Origin: Glandiceps talaboti
Taxonomy: Eukaryota > Hemichordata > Enteropneusta > Spengelidae
Assembly (NCBI RefSeq): GCF_964340395.1
Contig: NC_135562.1
Location: 5,760,134 to 5,824,133, forward strand
Length of the DNA: 64,000 bases
Direction of reading: 5' to 3'
In this document: piece by piece, positions 34,639-50,760 of the stretch
Position numbering within the stretch: the first letter of the stretch is position 1
Layout: every line of letters begins with the position of its first letter
Translations under genes and position numbers: made by a program
The notes under the pieces: generated by a model
What the model was told of the DNA's origin: nothing
The model's database searches: none
The model's input: the letters and a program-made list of their open reading frames with translations, nothing else

Positions 34639-35813
34639 TGTTCTCATCGCAAGGAAAATGTAAGTACTTCCACAGTGTTAAATTTGATGAATTTGAGTAC
34701 AATGCATGCAAATCAGAAATATATATTTTGCTTTTGAAGTTTTACAGAAATTCTTGAAAGAAAACTTATTGTATTGACAGGTGGGATATTTGAACACAAA
34801 CGGTGGGTCTACAATGGAAGCAAGTTGAATCCAAACAAATCGTTGTCTTAACGCAATACACAAACGTGCCACCATGCAGACATGAAATCAATGTAGTCCT
34901 CGAAACATTGGTGCCAGAATATATCTTCCTTTAATTGTAGAAAGAATTCGAAATTGCGATACTTTATTTTTGAAGTTTTAGTCAAAAGTTGTCACGGAAA
35001 TTGTTGAAGTATTAAAATGTTAATAGGTGGATGTCTGATCGATCATACACGGAGGCGTGTAGTTTCTTGTTGCTTTCTGCGTGGGTGTATCAAATAGAAG
35101 AGTCGGTCAACACTAACCTGAAATGGGTTGTAGTGAGATTTTTGTATATTGAATTGAACTGATTTATTCACCAGGTGTAAACGAATAAAAGTGCGTCACA
35201 TTTCAAAAAAAATTATCACGGTAAGACAGCTAGTCTGAACTATAGTCGAGTCTATGACCCTGACAAAATAAAATATTCAAGTACAAGACAGTGTGTAACT
35301 GTGTAATAAGTAGAAAGAGAAAAAACGAACAGAAATTATATTAACTGTAGTAGTGATAAACAGACTAATTAATATGATATATCAACGAATGCAAAGTACT
35401 TACATGTCGAAGATTATGTCAAATTGATACAGGTTAAAGAAATATATACACGTATTCCCTACGAAATGTTTAGGTGAACCTTTAAAGTTGCTTTGAAACT
35501 AAGTTATATATGTCTTTTAATATAGTTCGGTAGCGAGTTCCAGTGGCGAGTAACTGCATATTAAATAGTGTGTTTACTTTGTTTTCGAACAGTTCCATCT
35601 GTAAAAGAACTTAGACGACAGTTTGCAGAGCTGGATGAAGATGACAATGGCTACATTTCCATATCTGAATTGAAGAGGGCGCTGGTTAGATTGAAAGGTC
35701 ACTGCACAGACGAGGAAGTGTATTTTTTAATGAGGGAAGCAGATGAAGATGGCGATGGACGGATAACGTTCGACGAATTTATCGTCATGATGGCAAAAGC
35801 GTCAGGAAATTGA
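33531..35813 (+). CDS. Calmodulin-like four-EF-hand protein with polyglutamine linker (gene C)
   Basis: Predicted 178 residues. Coding exons: 33531-33537 (ATG ACA G, donor G|GTGAGT, inferred), 34351-34659 (acceptor after CTAACAG, donor T|GTAAGT), 35593-35813 (acceptor after GAACAG, stop TGA). Introns phase 1. EF loops about 18-29, 54-65, 120-131, 156-167, all canonical; EF-3 has Asp-Asp-Asn in its middle. The 54-residue linker between EF-2 and EF-3 is the longest in the cluster and contains 14 Gln (85-98), all CAA, after an Arg/Glu-rich helix-like segment. A poly(A) signal AATAAA lies at 35847-35852, only 34 bases after the stop. Exons 2 and 3 are secure; exon 1 rests on phase, donor quality and the family pattern. 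Confidence 0.85.
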
Positions 35814-36150
35814 ACAAATGACAAAGTGAAAGAGTGACGTAATTGGAATAAATCACATGACCTATATGAAATAACGTTATAATATATGTTATTTATTTTA
35901 TGCAATTAACAAGGAAAATTGCTTCGTTTTTCTGGTAGACATCTTTAATTTCTTTCGTTGTGTTAAGTAGTAAACTGCGTGTACGTGTCTTCATGAAAAC
36001 AGACCCAATCCACTGAAACCATTCACTGTGGAATGTGGGAACTTGTAACTACTAGAGTTGATCAAAAAAAATCAAAATCTCCCGTCAATAACATTACTGA
36101 CACATTTAAACATATTTTAAAATATTAGCTCTTTCGCTTTTGATTGATGG

Positions 36151-36294
36151 GTAGACAGACAGACATAAATGCAGAAGATCACGAACGGACGAACGGACTG
36201 ACAGACAGACACAGATAGACAGAAAGACGATCAGACACAGACTGGCTGACAGACAGACGGATGAATGGACAGACGATCAGACAGACGGACATAC

Positions 36295-36329
<35 letters not shown>

Positions 36330-36420
36330 GGCAGGCAGACAGACAGACAGACGGATGGATGGATGGACAGACGATCAGACGGACAGACAGACAGACATAC
36401 AGACAGACAGATGGAATTAC
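36151..36420. repeat. (GACA)n/(GATG)n microsatellite
   Basis: GACA with interspersed GATC and GATG units. Confidence 0.95.
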
Positions 36421-36583
36421 ATATACGCACACAAACACTTACACAAGGCAAAGAGTGTACAAAAGCTCATCTTGCAATTCGTCTTGTGTTATCAAATAAT
36501 TTTTTTAAATAACAATATATGAAACATCACAAAATCATTACTTGATTTAAAAAAATCTATACACTTACTGTTAATACTTATAT

Positions 36584-36943
36584 AAGGCCTAATAAAAAAA
36601 TGTTTGGTTCCGACTACCCAACCCCACCTAGTTTTTCACTGCCGACCCTAAATTTGTTTTTATATATTCGAGAAAAAATAAAATAAAATACGAAAATCGT
36701 GAGGTCTCGCAAGAAATAGTGGATGCGGAAAATGACATCAACTTAAAAAGGCAATATAAAACTGTTCTTCCAATCTGTAATGGCTGTACATCTGATAGGA
36801 AGAAACCAATATAACAGAGACCATATGGAAAACAATGGAAAACCTAACAACTTGAACTAAAATGAAATAAAATAAATCTACCTACCACACCTAGTCTAAA
36901 ATTGAGCGTAATCGGAACTACACAATTTTTTTTATTAGGCTTA
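36584..36943 (+). mobile_element. MITE-like element, family 1, copy 2 (both ends present)
   Basis: About 360 bp with terminal inverted repeats of about 28 bp: the left end reads aaggcctaataaaaaaatg then tggttccg, and the right end in reverse complement reads taagcctaataaaaaaaatt then agttccg. TA borders both ends, compatible with a TA target duplication. No coding capacity. Related copies at 27236-27567 (same strand) and 48911-49262 (opposite strand). Confidence 0.85.
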
Positions 36944-37314
36944 AAGAGTTCAAAACCTACTTGAGGTGATGTTCATATAAATTTTAGGTTGAGATTCTGT
37001 CATTTATAGATTTTGTTCAATATTAGTTATAGATTTGTTTATTTATAATTTAGATACACGAATATTTAACGTAGAAATACAATGTATAATGGGAAATGGG
37101 TATTTATTTTGAATTTTCAGTTGATAAAAATAACTTTACGATGTTTTCATACTCGATAGCTAGCTTCATCATGAGAAGAAGAAGAAGAGAACACATCAAA
37201 CAATGTACATTAAAAATGTGTATAAAGTTTTGTTCTTATTGTACATACAGTAAATGAATTTTAAAGCAAACATTTTACACATCGTTCAGGGTTTCTTTTT
37301 TGTGAAGCATGAAG

Positions 37315-37400
37315 TGTGAACTGTGAAGTATGAAGTATGAAGTGTGAAGTATGAAGTATGGAGTGTGAAGTGTGGAGTATGAAGTGTGAAGTGTGAAGTT
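37315..37400. repeat. GAAGT(G/A)T minisatellite
   Basis: About ten short units alternating gaagtgt and gaagtat; the reverse strand reads as a Leu-His-Thr-Ser repeat ORF, which is not a gene. Confidence 0.8.
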
Positions 37401-38740
37401 CGTAGTAATAGGTTTCTGCACCTTCTTCAATTATATTTTCTTCTCGTGGATGTACATGGGTCAGAGAGAGCAAGTTACAACATGTTGATTATTTACAATA
37501 AATAAAAATACAATTGTCCGAAATGAATGTTTTTGCTCATATTAATTAATTTACGTTATTAATTTATCCTGATAATTCAAGGGACTTGAAGAGGAGATTA
37601 TATAAAATGTGTTCCCAAAGTTTTTTCTTCAGATTTATTAAACGTTCATTTAATTTTAAAAGTAAAAATGACATGTTATTATATCACCATAAATCATTGC
37701 ACCAAGTTAGAAACCAGCTAAAAAAAGAAGAAATTGGAAAAAAAATTGCTTCCGATAACATGACTTCAGAAAACAGGTTTACGAAAGTAGTTTTGTTATT
37801 GTACCAAGACAATGAAATGAAAAGTAGACGAATAGAATAGAGACTAAACTGTAAATTCACCTTACAGACTAAAAAGACCTGGTTTTTCTCTGGAATGGGA
37901 TACTTTGGCAACAAAATATGAACAGAAATAAAAGTAAATCCTCACCACTTTTCCTTTTTGAATGTAAACGTTATGTCGGGACGACAGTTTAAATTGGGAT
38001 TTTTCTACAGTTGGTTACCGGAAACACATACTTTTTTCTACGTGGCCTAATATAATGTATTTCACCACGATAGTGTTATTGTGTAGGTCAGTTGAGGGTT
38101 AACATATCGACGTCGTATAGTGGGTGTTCTCGCCCTCATTTCTAGACAACGCGAAGCAGTAACTAAATACAACTACGACGTTCACCCAACTCAAAAAGCG
38201 AAAATAACACCCGTCACCACAACACAAACGTCACTTCGTTCACCATATCCTAAATATATGGAAGGTAGGTTTATTTCAACCAGTATTTTATTAGCGTGTA
38301 AAGATTTCGTAATTGAGTTTACTATGTTGTGGCATACATGTACTCAATCCTCAAAAACAGCGATTTGAAACTTGAGTAACAAGAAAATTATTACTGACAG
38401 GGCAAACATCGGTGTACAAGTAACCATAGTAACTATGACTATATAAAAATAATATGGTAGTATTTCAATCATTCAAAAACAATCACGTTTTGAGCGATGG
38501 CACTTTGATTTATCACTACATACAGAACCAAACAACCAGTATGTATTAATCTTTATCACTTAAACTTGTGTAGTATTTTGTTAGTCAAAGATATGCAGCT
38601 ATGATGTACATGCACTGAGCTTTAAATCTATGTAATGATATACAATAACGCTCAAAATATCTCATAGCTACAACAGAGAGAAGAAATTAAATACACACAA
38701 AAACATCATAAAACAGCTAGAACTTAAAAAAGACATTGAA

Positions 38741-38784
38741 AAGTACAGACGAGCAAGTTCAAGTAAACTTGCTCGTCTGTACTT
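38741..38784. repeat. Perfect 19-bp inverted repeat with 6-nt loop
   Basis: Arms 38741-38759 (aagtacagacgagcaagtt) and 38766-38784 are exact reverse complements; the loop is caagta. RNA from either strand would fold into a 19-bp stem. No similar pair elsewhere in the window. Origin unknown. Confidence 0.95.
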
Positions 38785-40140
38785 ATTACAAACATTGACT
38801 AGTCCTTAAGTAAAAGGACACCGCGTATGTCCATCACCATGCTTACACAGAACCATTTGTCTTCCAGTAACAACAACAGAATGGTATTGTCTATAATGAC
38901 AACATTAACATTGATGGGTAGTCAATGTTTTGTTTTTAAATATATATATTTATTTCACTGACAGACCCACACACACACACACACACACGTACACACAAGG
39001 TTAATATGTTTATACTTACGTTGCTTACATAATTTATAGCAGGGGCCCTTTCGATAAAGTGTGTGGGGGGGGGGCGTGCAAAACATTAGGATTGTGGGGG
39101 GGGGGGCATGACAATTCTGATTGGGCGGTGAGTACATTTGAAAATGTCTTCCGGCTTCGCTGAAATAGGTTCTAAAGCCTAAATTCAGAGACGATGTGGG
39201 TGACTGCCATGCGCATGTGTTTTTGTATGCCTTAAACACACATGTCGCACACACATACACACACTCTCTCTATTGTCTAGTTTTTCTACTGAACAACGCA
39301 GACCTCCCCCCCACCACCACCACACACACCACACACCTACAGGATATGGTTGCCTGTGTGGAGCACTAAACGCTGTCGATCACTTCAACGATTTTCCAGA
39401 AATTATAAAGTTTATCTTAACTCCGAAAACAAATCAAAATGACACTGACACCTAGCTAGCAAGTCGTTTTCGATTACAATATCGTCAGTAACGGGGTTTA
39501 TGAGAGGGTGATTGACTCAACTGTTCAGAAGCCTGTTCGACGGATTTATTTTCATATTTACTTCCCTCTTCGGTTAAATATTTCTGTTGTTGAATTCATT
39601 TTGACGAACATGGCAACCACTCGGAGTAAAACTACACAATTGTACATCCTTCGTTCTCAAATTCAAAGTCGAAATGTACATTATTTCTTACCTGACATGG
39701 TTTATTTCTTCTAAGTTCTTCGTTGGATTCTGAACAATAGAAACACCAATATTCGGCCCTGTCGTCTCTCACCTGCCTGGTGAACTAACCAGAATTCACT
39801 TAGAATTTCCGCACGTCCGTGGTATTAGCAGTAACGATTCGTTCAATTGTTAGAATCGCGAATTGTTATCATTCAAACATCATGTCTAGATCCTTGTGCA
39901 ATTTTTATAGATTTTTGATAACTATTGTCGCTTTATACCGTAAACAGAACGATAAACACTATCCAACAAGTTGTGACGTCATTCCTGGCAACTCGTAGGT
40001 CATCGAACAATGACCTCGCTACAGGTACTAGGTCGATATGCATTGTGTCTACCTTGGGTTATAACCGAATCTGACGAGCTAGACTTTTCGTCTTTACAGA
40101 TTTCCATACCACTCCGTCTCCGTTTATCATTACCTTCCAT

Positions 40141-40159
40141 ATCTCTCTCTCTCTGTCAC

Positions 40160-40245
<86 letters not shown>
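40141..40245. repeat. (TC)n microsatellite
   Basis: About 100 bp of TC about 380 bp upstream of the gene D start codon. Confidence 0.95.
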
Positions 40246-40249
<4 letters not shown>

Positions 40250-40623
40250 TTGATGAAATTTGGAAACTTTAATGAAACAAATATTTGGCATTTGGCACAA
40301 TTGTGAGTACGTTCTGAAGTGAACATACATGCATTGGCTTGTTTTTTGTTTACTACTTAACAACATGTCGATAAATGTAAACCTTTAAGTGACCTATCTT
40401 TATATCGTATACATTGTTTGTTTGCTTGTATGATTTATATCCAATCAATTCGTAGAATTTAAAGAATGGGATCGTAGAACACATGCACATTAACTCAATG
40501 TATTAAATAATAACCCTCGCAGACCACTAACAATCAGAAAGACGGCGATTACACATCCGATGTTCCGTTTGGCAAAATCTGAAGTGACGTCTTGAAGGGT
40601 TTGAATATCATTCTGCAGAAAAA

Positions 40624-42869
40624 ATGGCAGGTTAGTGTCTTAAAATTGTATTTTTTATTATATATTATATGTAACTTGAAGAAGGACTGTGTGTTGCGTG
40701 TGTGTCGGTGCGAAGTCTCCGGTGTAGAGGGCCTGTAGACGATACTTTGCTCCATCACACCTTCACACCTTGCCACTGCAGAAGGAAGTTGGTAATTAAA
40801 ATGATCATAACACAAAATATCAGTATTTTCTCGCTTTCATCAATAATCAAAACATCTGAGATCAAGAGGAATAATTTGTCAGCCTTGACCACATCAGTTA
40901 ATATATAAATTAAATGTGTTATCTGTAAATAAACGCGATTTATCCATTGTTTTGAACTCAAATGTTATGATGAAGTCTTCAACCAGAACACAAGTCGATC
41001 TCTAAAATATGTCCACCTTCGTACGTTTTTCTAGAGATCTAGATTGTGGGTGGTAACTTTTTCACAACAACGGATAAATTTTCATAAGAATAGCTGGGGC
41101 GAGACCTCCTTGAATATTGAGATCAAAGGTCAAAGAAATTCTTGTGTTAACTTTTTCGTAAGTGTTTGCTTGTGTGATATGTGAGGTTACAAAGTTTGAT
41201 TTCGGTGCATTTATTATGCTATAAATTCAATTCTGTGTCGAGACCAGCACATGTCATCGAGCAAATCGTGGGAAATATACAGAAATGTAAATTACATGTC
41301 TAATATAAACTATTGATTTATTTCTAGCAGACGAAACTATGAAAGTCTTGTCTAACCCTTGTCCTTTTTTCGTATCTCCTCCTTTCTTTCTATAAGAACA
41401 ATTTACACCAACACATATCCGAAAAGTATTCGAGAAACTCGATAGTGATCAAGATGGTTATATTTCGTGCCCTGAATTTAAAAGCGCTCTACAGCAAAAT
41501 GGGTACCGCGATGACCAAATGGAGGAAATTATGAAAAATGCTGATTTGGATGGAGATGGAAAACTGGACTTCAATGAATTTTCGATTTTCTGGGTGAATG
41601 CCTTGCAATCCACTCAAAATCCAAAACAAAAAACAAAAACCCAAAGTGCAACCTCTGGAAAAATCAAACGTAAGTATTCTCGAATAGTGACTAAATTCTC
41701 TAATTTAGTATTTGGGGTCACGCCTCATTGCCGAGGCCAATAAACTATGAGACCAGATCACCATAGCATAAGCATATCTATCATTGTTTGAGGTTTATTG
41801 TACACAGTCATATTTCTGTTGACAACCAACTAGGTCGCATTCGGGTATACGTATCTTGATACAATTAACATAAATTAGGCATCACGTGACTTGTCAAGTT
41901 CAACAGTCAGCTCCCACACGTGGTAACCATGAAAATACTAAATTTCAGTTGCTCAGTTAGAACGTATCTGTTTAGATTAATTTGTACATGTACATGATTG
42001 ACATGTTTGGTATATTTTGAATCACAATTTGAAAGCCAGACAATAAAATGTAACAACACTAATAAGATTTTTGTCGAGAAAAACGATTTTCTGTTTCAAG
42101 TTATTTGACTTCCATTGTACTTCTAATACCCTAGAACCGATGAAGTATATGCGAATTGTGATGTCAAAGGACGATCCAACCATATTTTTTTTCACACACA
42201 TGCGTGGAGGCGTGCGCATGCGCAATATAACATTCGTTATTTTTGTCGATAGCTCAGTTGCATTAGCTCAAACGGTATTTTTTTTCAAGCTGACAACCAA
42301 CCATGTATTGTTACCATAGTAATAATAAAACATTCTATATGCTAACTAGGGGTCGATTGTGTCCATAAGTAGTACAGTAACAGGTTGAAATCGTGAACGC
42401 GATGGGGAGCTGATTTTTTGGGTGCGGACTCAGAAATCAATATGGTGAGATTTATTGTACTATCATGTGTAGAGGTACACAAACACATCTCACGTAATGT
42501 ACGCAGCAGTGATTCAATACTATTCAGGGTATATTACAAGTAAGTCTCAGACAACACAGTTTCAAGAAAATGGCCCAGCTGCAGCCAGTAGTGTACCTTT
42601 AACCAAATGATATACCATTATTTTTTTTCTCGACAGTTCCGACGGTGAAGCAAATGAGAAAGGAATTCGATTGTTTCGACATCGATGGCAAGGGCTACAT
42701 CACAATTGATGACGTCAAGAAAAAGCTGGAGTACAGCAAAGGGTCTTGGACCAAGGAAGAAGTGTACAAATTCATGACAGACGCCGACGAAGATTGCGAT
42801 GGTCGCATCACCTTTGCCGAATTCATCGTGGCTAAAACTAGGCAGATTTTAGAAAAGGTGAACGTGTAG
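40624..42869 (+). CDS. Calmodulin-like EF-hand protein (gene D)
   Basis: Predicted 170 residues. Coding exons: 40624-40630 (ATG GCA G, donor G|GTTAGT, inferred), 41397-41669 (acceptor after TATAAG, donor C|GTAAGT), 42637-42869 (acceptor after CGACAG, stop TAG). Introns phase 1. EF-1 (about 18-29, LDSDQDG) and EF-2 (52-63, ADLDGDG) are canonical. EF-3 (108-119, FDIDGKG) has Lys at position 5 and Asp instead of Glu at position 12, so weaker binding is likely; EF-4 (144-155, ADEDCDG) has Cys at position 4 but keeps the chelating residues. The N-terminal signature is shifted from the family's DKSSPEYI type to a diverged Gln-Phe-Thr-Pro-Thr-His-Ile. This is one of the more diverged members, which suggests an older duplicate. 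Confidence 0.85.
42345..42480 (+). repeat. Dispersed repeat family 3, copy 2 (intron 2 of gene D)
   Basis: Shares ggggtcgattgtgtccataag, aacaggtt and gtgcggactcagaaatcaat with copies at 4205-4312 and 43222-43322. Boundaries approximate. Confidence 0.55.
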
Positions 42870-44918
42870 AACGTTGCGAAGTTTATGATCCGTAAAAAAC
42901 AGTCGTCTGTGTACACTCTGTGGTTCTCTAAATATATAAATATAATCAAATTTATCTCAGACTGGTATCTAGCTAGCTGAATCATCCTATATTGTTATGG
43001 CGATTTATGACAAACTTGCGCATGTGCAGTTTGTCCACCCCTCCCCCTGCTTAATTAGTTATCATGACAATGATTTGATTTTAATCAATGCCCTATATGT
43101 CAATATGATGTTTTCCTGGCTTACTAGTAGAAAGCTGTAACTGGAGTATAATTGTTTTTCTGTTCAGAAAACTAACAATACATCCATTAAAAAGTATTAA
43201 AATACCACTAATTAGGCATTTCTCATGTTAATTAGGGTCAATTATATCCATAAGCATCGGGAGGAGCTAATTTATAGGTGCGGACCCAAACATCAATTTG
43301 ATGGGATGTTGTACCAAATACAAGTACAAATGGATACTTGACTCCATTTTATAATTATAAAGCAATAGTCTTAAATTTATGTATTTTGGAATCTAGTTTT
43401 GAAGTGAATCACATGGACATCTCTGACAGTAGACTATTTCAAATATATGTAATGTTGTAATTATAGTAAGGTGACAATATTGTAACATCATACACATTAC
43501 TACAATTACAATAGACATACGTACACTTTCCTGAAGTTCAAACAAAATCCATGGTCAGCAGCCAACTGGACTGTTTCTTTCATATAGTTACAGTTTATAT
43601 CATTAACTAAATAAAGAGTCCACACTGTGTAAGTGATGTATGTATGTTATCTTGTTTGTGTCTATCTCAACATGAATTTGTGAGCAGGCACACTGATCTG
43701 GATAGTTCGTAGCTTGAGTTTGGGCAAGCTTCTCCGAAAGGAAACATATATCTATTAAATAAATATGTTGACGTACTTTCAAGCTGGTATTTCAATGACG
43801 AGACTATAGTTTTCTGACAAGTTGAACCTAAAGATAGAGTTACAAATTTTGGGTCATTAATAAATACATATTTGATTTCACCATCAACAAAACTGTTTCG
43901 TGAACGTGTTTATTTTATGTCTATATTTTGAACCAAAAAATAATGTCTTGGCCTATAAAGGAAAAGTTTTATCCGTGTATTAAATATTTTGTTCAGATGC
44001 CCAGGATGAGAAAGTAGGAAAAGGTATTAACTTTGTGTCGACAGACTCGTTGCTATTGCACCTATCAGCAAACATGATAAAATTATGATAATTATATATA
44101 GTTGACCGGACTGTCCCAGTGGATAGATGTATACATCCAAGTCGGTCGGTCGGTATATATATATATGTAGGTAGGTAGGCGGATACTCGTTACTCTCTGT
44201 TGCGTAAGTCTTAGTGGTGATAACTCAATGTTAGCAGTTTTATGACACCTCCCACAGTCACATAATCACAATAAAATTTATAATCTAAATTTGAAAGGCT
44301 AAATACTGCAGACGTCATCGTATGACCTTTCCCGTTCAAATTCACGACGATTGAAATTTTTGTCATCGATTGTACACTGATCACCTTTCATGATGTGTTG
44401 TTACGTTTATAATTAATTTACGGCGAGTATTGTAACCGTGTATGTTATTAAAAATTGTACTTTTTAGACTTTAATTTATAGAAGGTTTTCACTTCAGTGT
44501 TATATTTTAGTGCTTTTTCTTTTCTTTTTCTTTGTATGGGCCGCTGGCCTGAAATAAAGAATAATAATAATAAAAAGAAACGAAACATTTTCCCCGGGGG
44601 AAACCCATCTACCTTTTTTCTTGTTAATTGTGTTTCTTTGGAAGAACTACTAGTGTGGTGAATAGGGGATTTCCCCCGAAGGTAGAAATCACTGGCCGTT
44701 TAGATGACCCCTTGCACCGTACGCGTGAAATAGGGTCATTCACTGACTGAGGTGCAGACAATCAAACCACTGTTGTTATCCGCCGCCATTTTGTGCAACA
44801 ATGGATGGTATTCCTCTGTACAACTGTCACTTCGGTTACCATGCTGACGAAAACTGAACATTTTGTGAACTCTTGTGTATTGACCTCTAGACTGTGTGCA
44901 CGTCGTGTATAGGACAAT
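42870..44918. other. Spacer between genes D and E
   Basis: Holds a third copy of dispersed repeat family 3 at 43222-43322 and a short GGTC/TA/GTAG simple-repeat patch at 44145-44182. No coding signal until the gene E promoter region at about 44780. Confidence 0.55.
44782..44857 (+). promoter_or_regulatory. YY1-like initiator motif and upstream ORF before gene E
   Basis: GCCGCCATTTT (44782-44792) matches the YY1 core often found at metazoan transcription starts. Nine bases later an ATG (44801) opens an 18-codon upstream ORF ending at TGA 44855-44857, 61 bases before the gene E start codon. If the transcript starts at or just upstream of this motif, the small ORF would lie in the leader and could dampen translation. 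Motif-based. Confidence 0.4.
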
Positions 44919-48237
<3,319 letters not shown>

Positions 48238-48910
48238 CCATATGGCCGGTACTGTCATAATCTTCTTGGGTTCTATTTCTGAAACAATGTATCCCCCCTT
48301 AGTAATACTATATAATTACAGTTGTCGTCACACTATAATACAGAGGGTGGGATACGGCATGGAATAGACCAACTGGAATACTTGAAATCGTTCATGTGAC
48401 CTCAATTTTTTGTAGCTATGGTATTATATGTATTCCGCATGTAGCAGTATATTTTGGAGTTTACGGGACAGAACAACAGATTGCCGAAACAGCACATTAT
48501 TTGAGATGAAGCTCCGACACTTTGCATCTTTTGCGAAATAAGTAAAAACTCAATTGATAATATCTTGCTTTAATCAATATTTGGTGGCAAAGGTTGCAGC
48601 AGGCTCTAGCATACAGTTGATTCTAGTCTATATTATTTTCATAAAATTGCGTAAAAATAATCAATAAACAGTTGTCGTCGTATCTATATCTCTTCAAAAT
48701 ATACATTTGAATGAAGGAGAAAACATAGCAGCATTATTTTACTGATTAAACAAATACCCGTAAGTTTGCTCGGAGTAGCTTTGCGTCCGTGAACGAGGGA
48801 GATGAGGTTTCACGAAGACCTGGGGCACGTTCGATTTACCCAATCATGATCATGATTCCCACGACATCATATAACCAAAGTAGAGGCTATAAATAAAACC
48901 TACTTAGCAT

Positions 48911-49262
48911 AAGGCCTAATAAAAAAATATGTGGTTCCTATTACGCTCAATTTTAGAATAGGTGGGGTATGTAATGTTATTATGTTATTTCTTTTCGGGT
49001 GCGAGTGTCTAGTTCAGGTTTTCCATTGTTTTCCAAATGGTTTCTGTGTTATTTATTTCTTCCTATCAGATGTACAGCCATTACAGTTTTATATTGTCTT
49101 TTTAAGTTGATGTCAGTTTCCGCATCCACTATTTCTTGTTAGATTTCACAATTGTTGCGACGTTATCTTTTTTTTCTAGAATACGTAAAAAAGGTTAGGA
49201 TTGGTAGTGAAAAACTAGATGGGATCGGGTAACCGGAACCAAACAATTATCAGGATTTTTTC
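48911..49262 (-). mobile_element. MITE-like element, family 1, copy 3
   Basis: Reverse-orientation copy of 36584-36943. The aaggcctaataaaaaaata terminus is intact at 48911; the other terminus (ccggaaccaaacaatt) is degraded. Confidence 0.8.
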
Positions 49263-50090
49263 ATATGGTTGCCTCAGTGTTGGAGGGTATATTTACTATC
49301 TTTATTTCGGAAGAAAGTTTCTAACACATAGCTCATTATTTTTACTATGACGATAATGATGATGAGGCTTTAGTTTTCATGAATGCACCAAAAGAAAGGA
49401 TTTAACACCTAAAAATAACGGGTTACGAAGAAAATAGTATACAATATTTACATAAAATCCCTTCTTAGATTGAAGGGCATGTGTAAGCTGCTAGCGTTTT
49501 CTTTTGGTGTTTCTCACCCGCATTCCAACAACTGTTCGAAGTACTCCACATACCATTTCCCCTGTTGTATTTATGGCTATCATTTGTCATGGGTTACAGT
49601 AAGTAGGTACTTAGTAACTAACACTTGACACTATTTAGCAGAACAAAAATGAATGACTACATGATAATCAATACAATCCACTTGACAAACCTCATGCACT
49701 GTGTTCATACTCAGACCACCAAACAAAAGTATATATGATCTGTCTAATTAAGTTAAATTGATTTCAATTCTTTTGGACGGAACAGTTTACAAGTTCATTG
49801 TAACTGGTAAACCATAACTTTCTTAACGAACGACCTTTCAAAGCATTCATAACATATTTTGTATTTAAAAAATTGTCCTTGACATCATGGATGTACATGT
49901 CTATCTTTTACAACTTTTATATATGGTGTTGTAAATCATGATATGTACTAGTCATTATTGCAGACAGGGTGGATTAAGATTGAATTTTCCCTTTCCTTCT
50001 CAAGTCGACTCCCGACTTACTCCGTCAACAAGCAGTTGGCCAATTGAGCAAACGCACAACGAATTTTCCTTAGGTTCCAATTTTCAAAAT

Positions 50091-50492
50091 TCTAGTTCCT
50101 GACGACCATATTCCGATTTTACACTATGTTACGTTTATTCATTCCAAATAGTCAATCTCGTTACTCTAGGCGTTAAATGTGGTTAAGCCCCATGGTTGGC
50201 AATGCTTAATCCATCACAAATTGATGGCTGTCATAAACCATTGTTTAGTCGGATAGTGGGAAATCAAAGGTCAAACGTTATTGACCTTTCTAGGACTGGC
50301 ATTATATGCAAATATCTAACTGAACTCCACTTCCGTCTAGATCTGTTGAAACCAAAATCACGCGACAACGTCATAACGTTTATATGAACGCTGTAGGAGA
50401 GAGCACAACATTCTGTGCGAGAGTAACGGGCTAGACCGTAGTGTGTGAAGATAACATCGTGTAAAATCAGAATACGGTCGTCAGGAACTAGA
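50091..50492 (+). mobile_element. MITE-like element, family 2, with 34-bp terminal inverted repeats
   Basis: Left terminus 50091-50124 (tctagttcctgacgaccata...) and right terminus 50459-50492 are reverse complements with two mismatches in 34 bases. The 402-bp element has no coding capacity. No clear target-site duplication. A degraded relative lies at 26500-26830. Confidence 0.85.
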
Positions 50493-50645
50493 CTGAATGT
50501 TCCAATACTACAGCCAAAATTTGAATCGTTTTAAGCACAAATATAAGTTGCATTCAGATTGGTTGTGGTCCCCAGCTGTTAAACATTCATCCACTGTTAA
50601 TATTTACCGTTATATCAGAGTAATACTGTAACAGTTAACACAGTT

Positions 50646-50647
<2 letters not shown>

Positions 50648-50730
<83 letters not shown>

Positions 50731-50760
50731 GCTAAGACAGTGCTCTATACGTTGTCTGAT
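50648..50760. repeat. (TA)n with conserved flank
   Basis: TA array at 50648-50729 followed by tctgctaagacagtgctctata, the reverse complement of the core between the TA arrays near 3800. Confidence 0.8.

Larger units (their letters stand above)
35814..40623. other. Spacer between genes C and D
   Basis: No gene recognised. Contents in order: GACA/GATG microsatellite (36151-36420), a MITE-like element (36584-36943), a GAAGTGTGAAGTATGAAG-type array (37315-37400), a possible orphan first exon (38258-38264), a perfect hairpin (38741-38784), two long G-runs (39062-39108) and a TC array (40141-40245). Remaining ORFs are short and unrelated to known families. Confidence 0.55.

Noticed and set aside
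39062-39108. G-quadruplex from two long G-runs
   Set aside because: Only two runs of about 11 G's separated by about 25 bases; a fold is possible but nothing nearby suggests a role.
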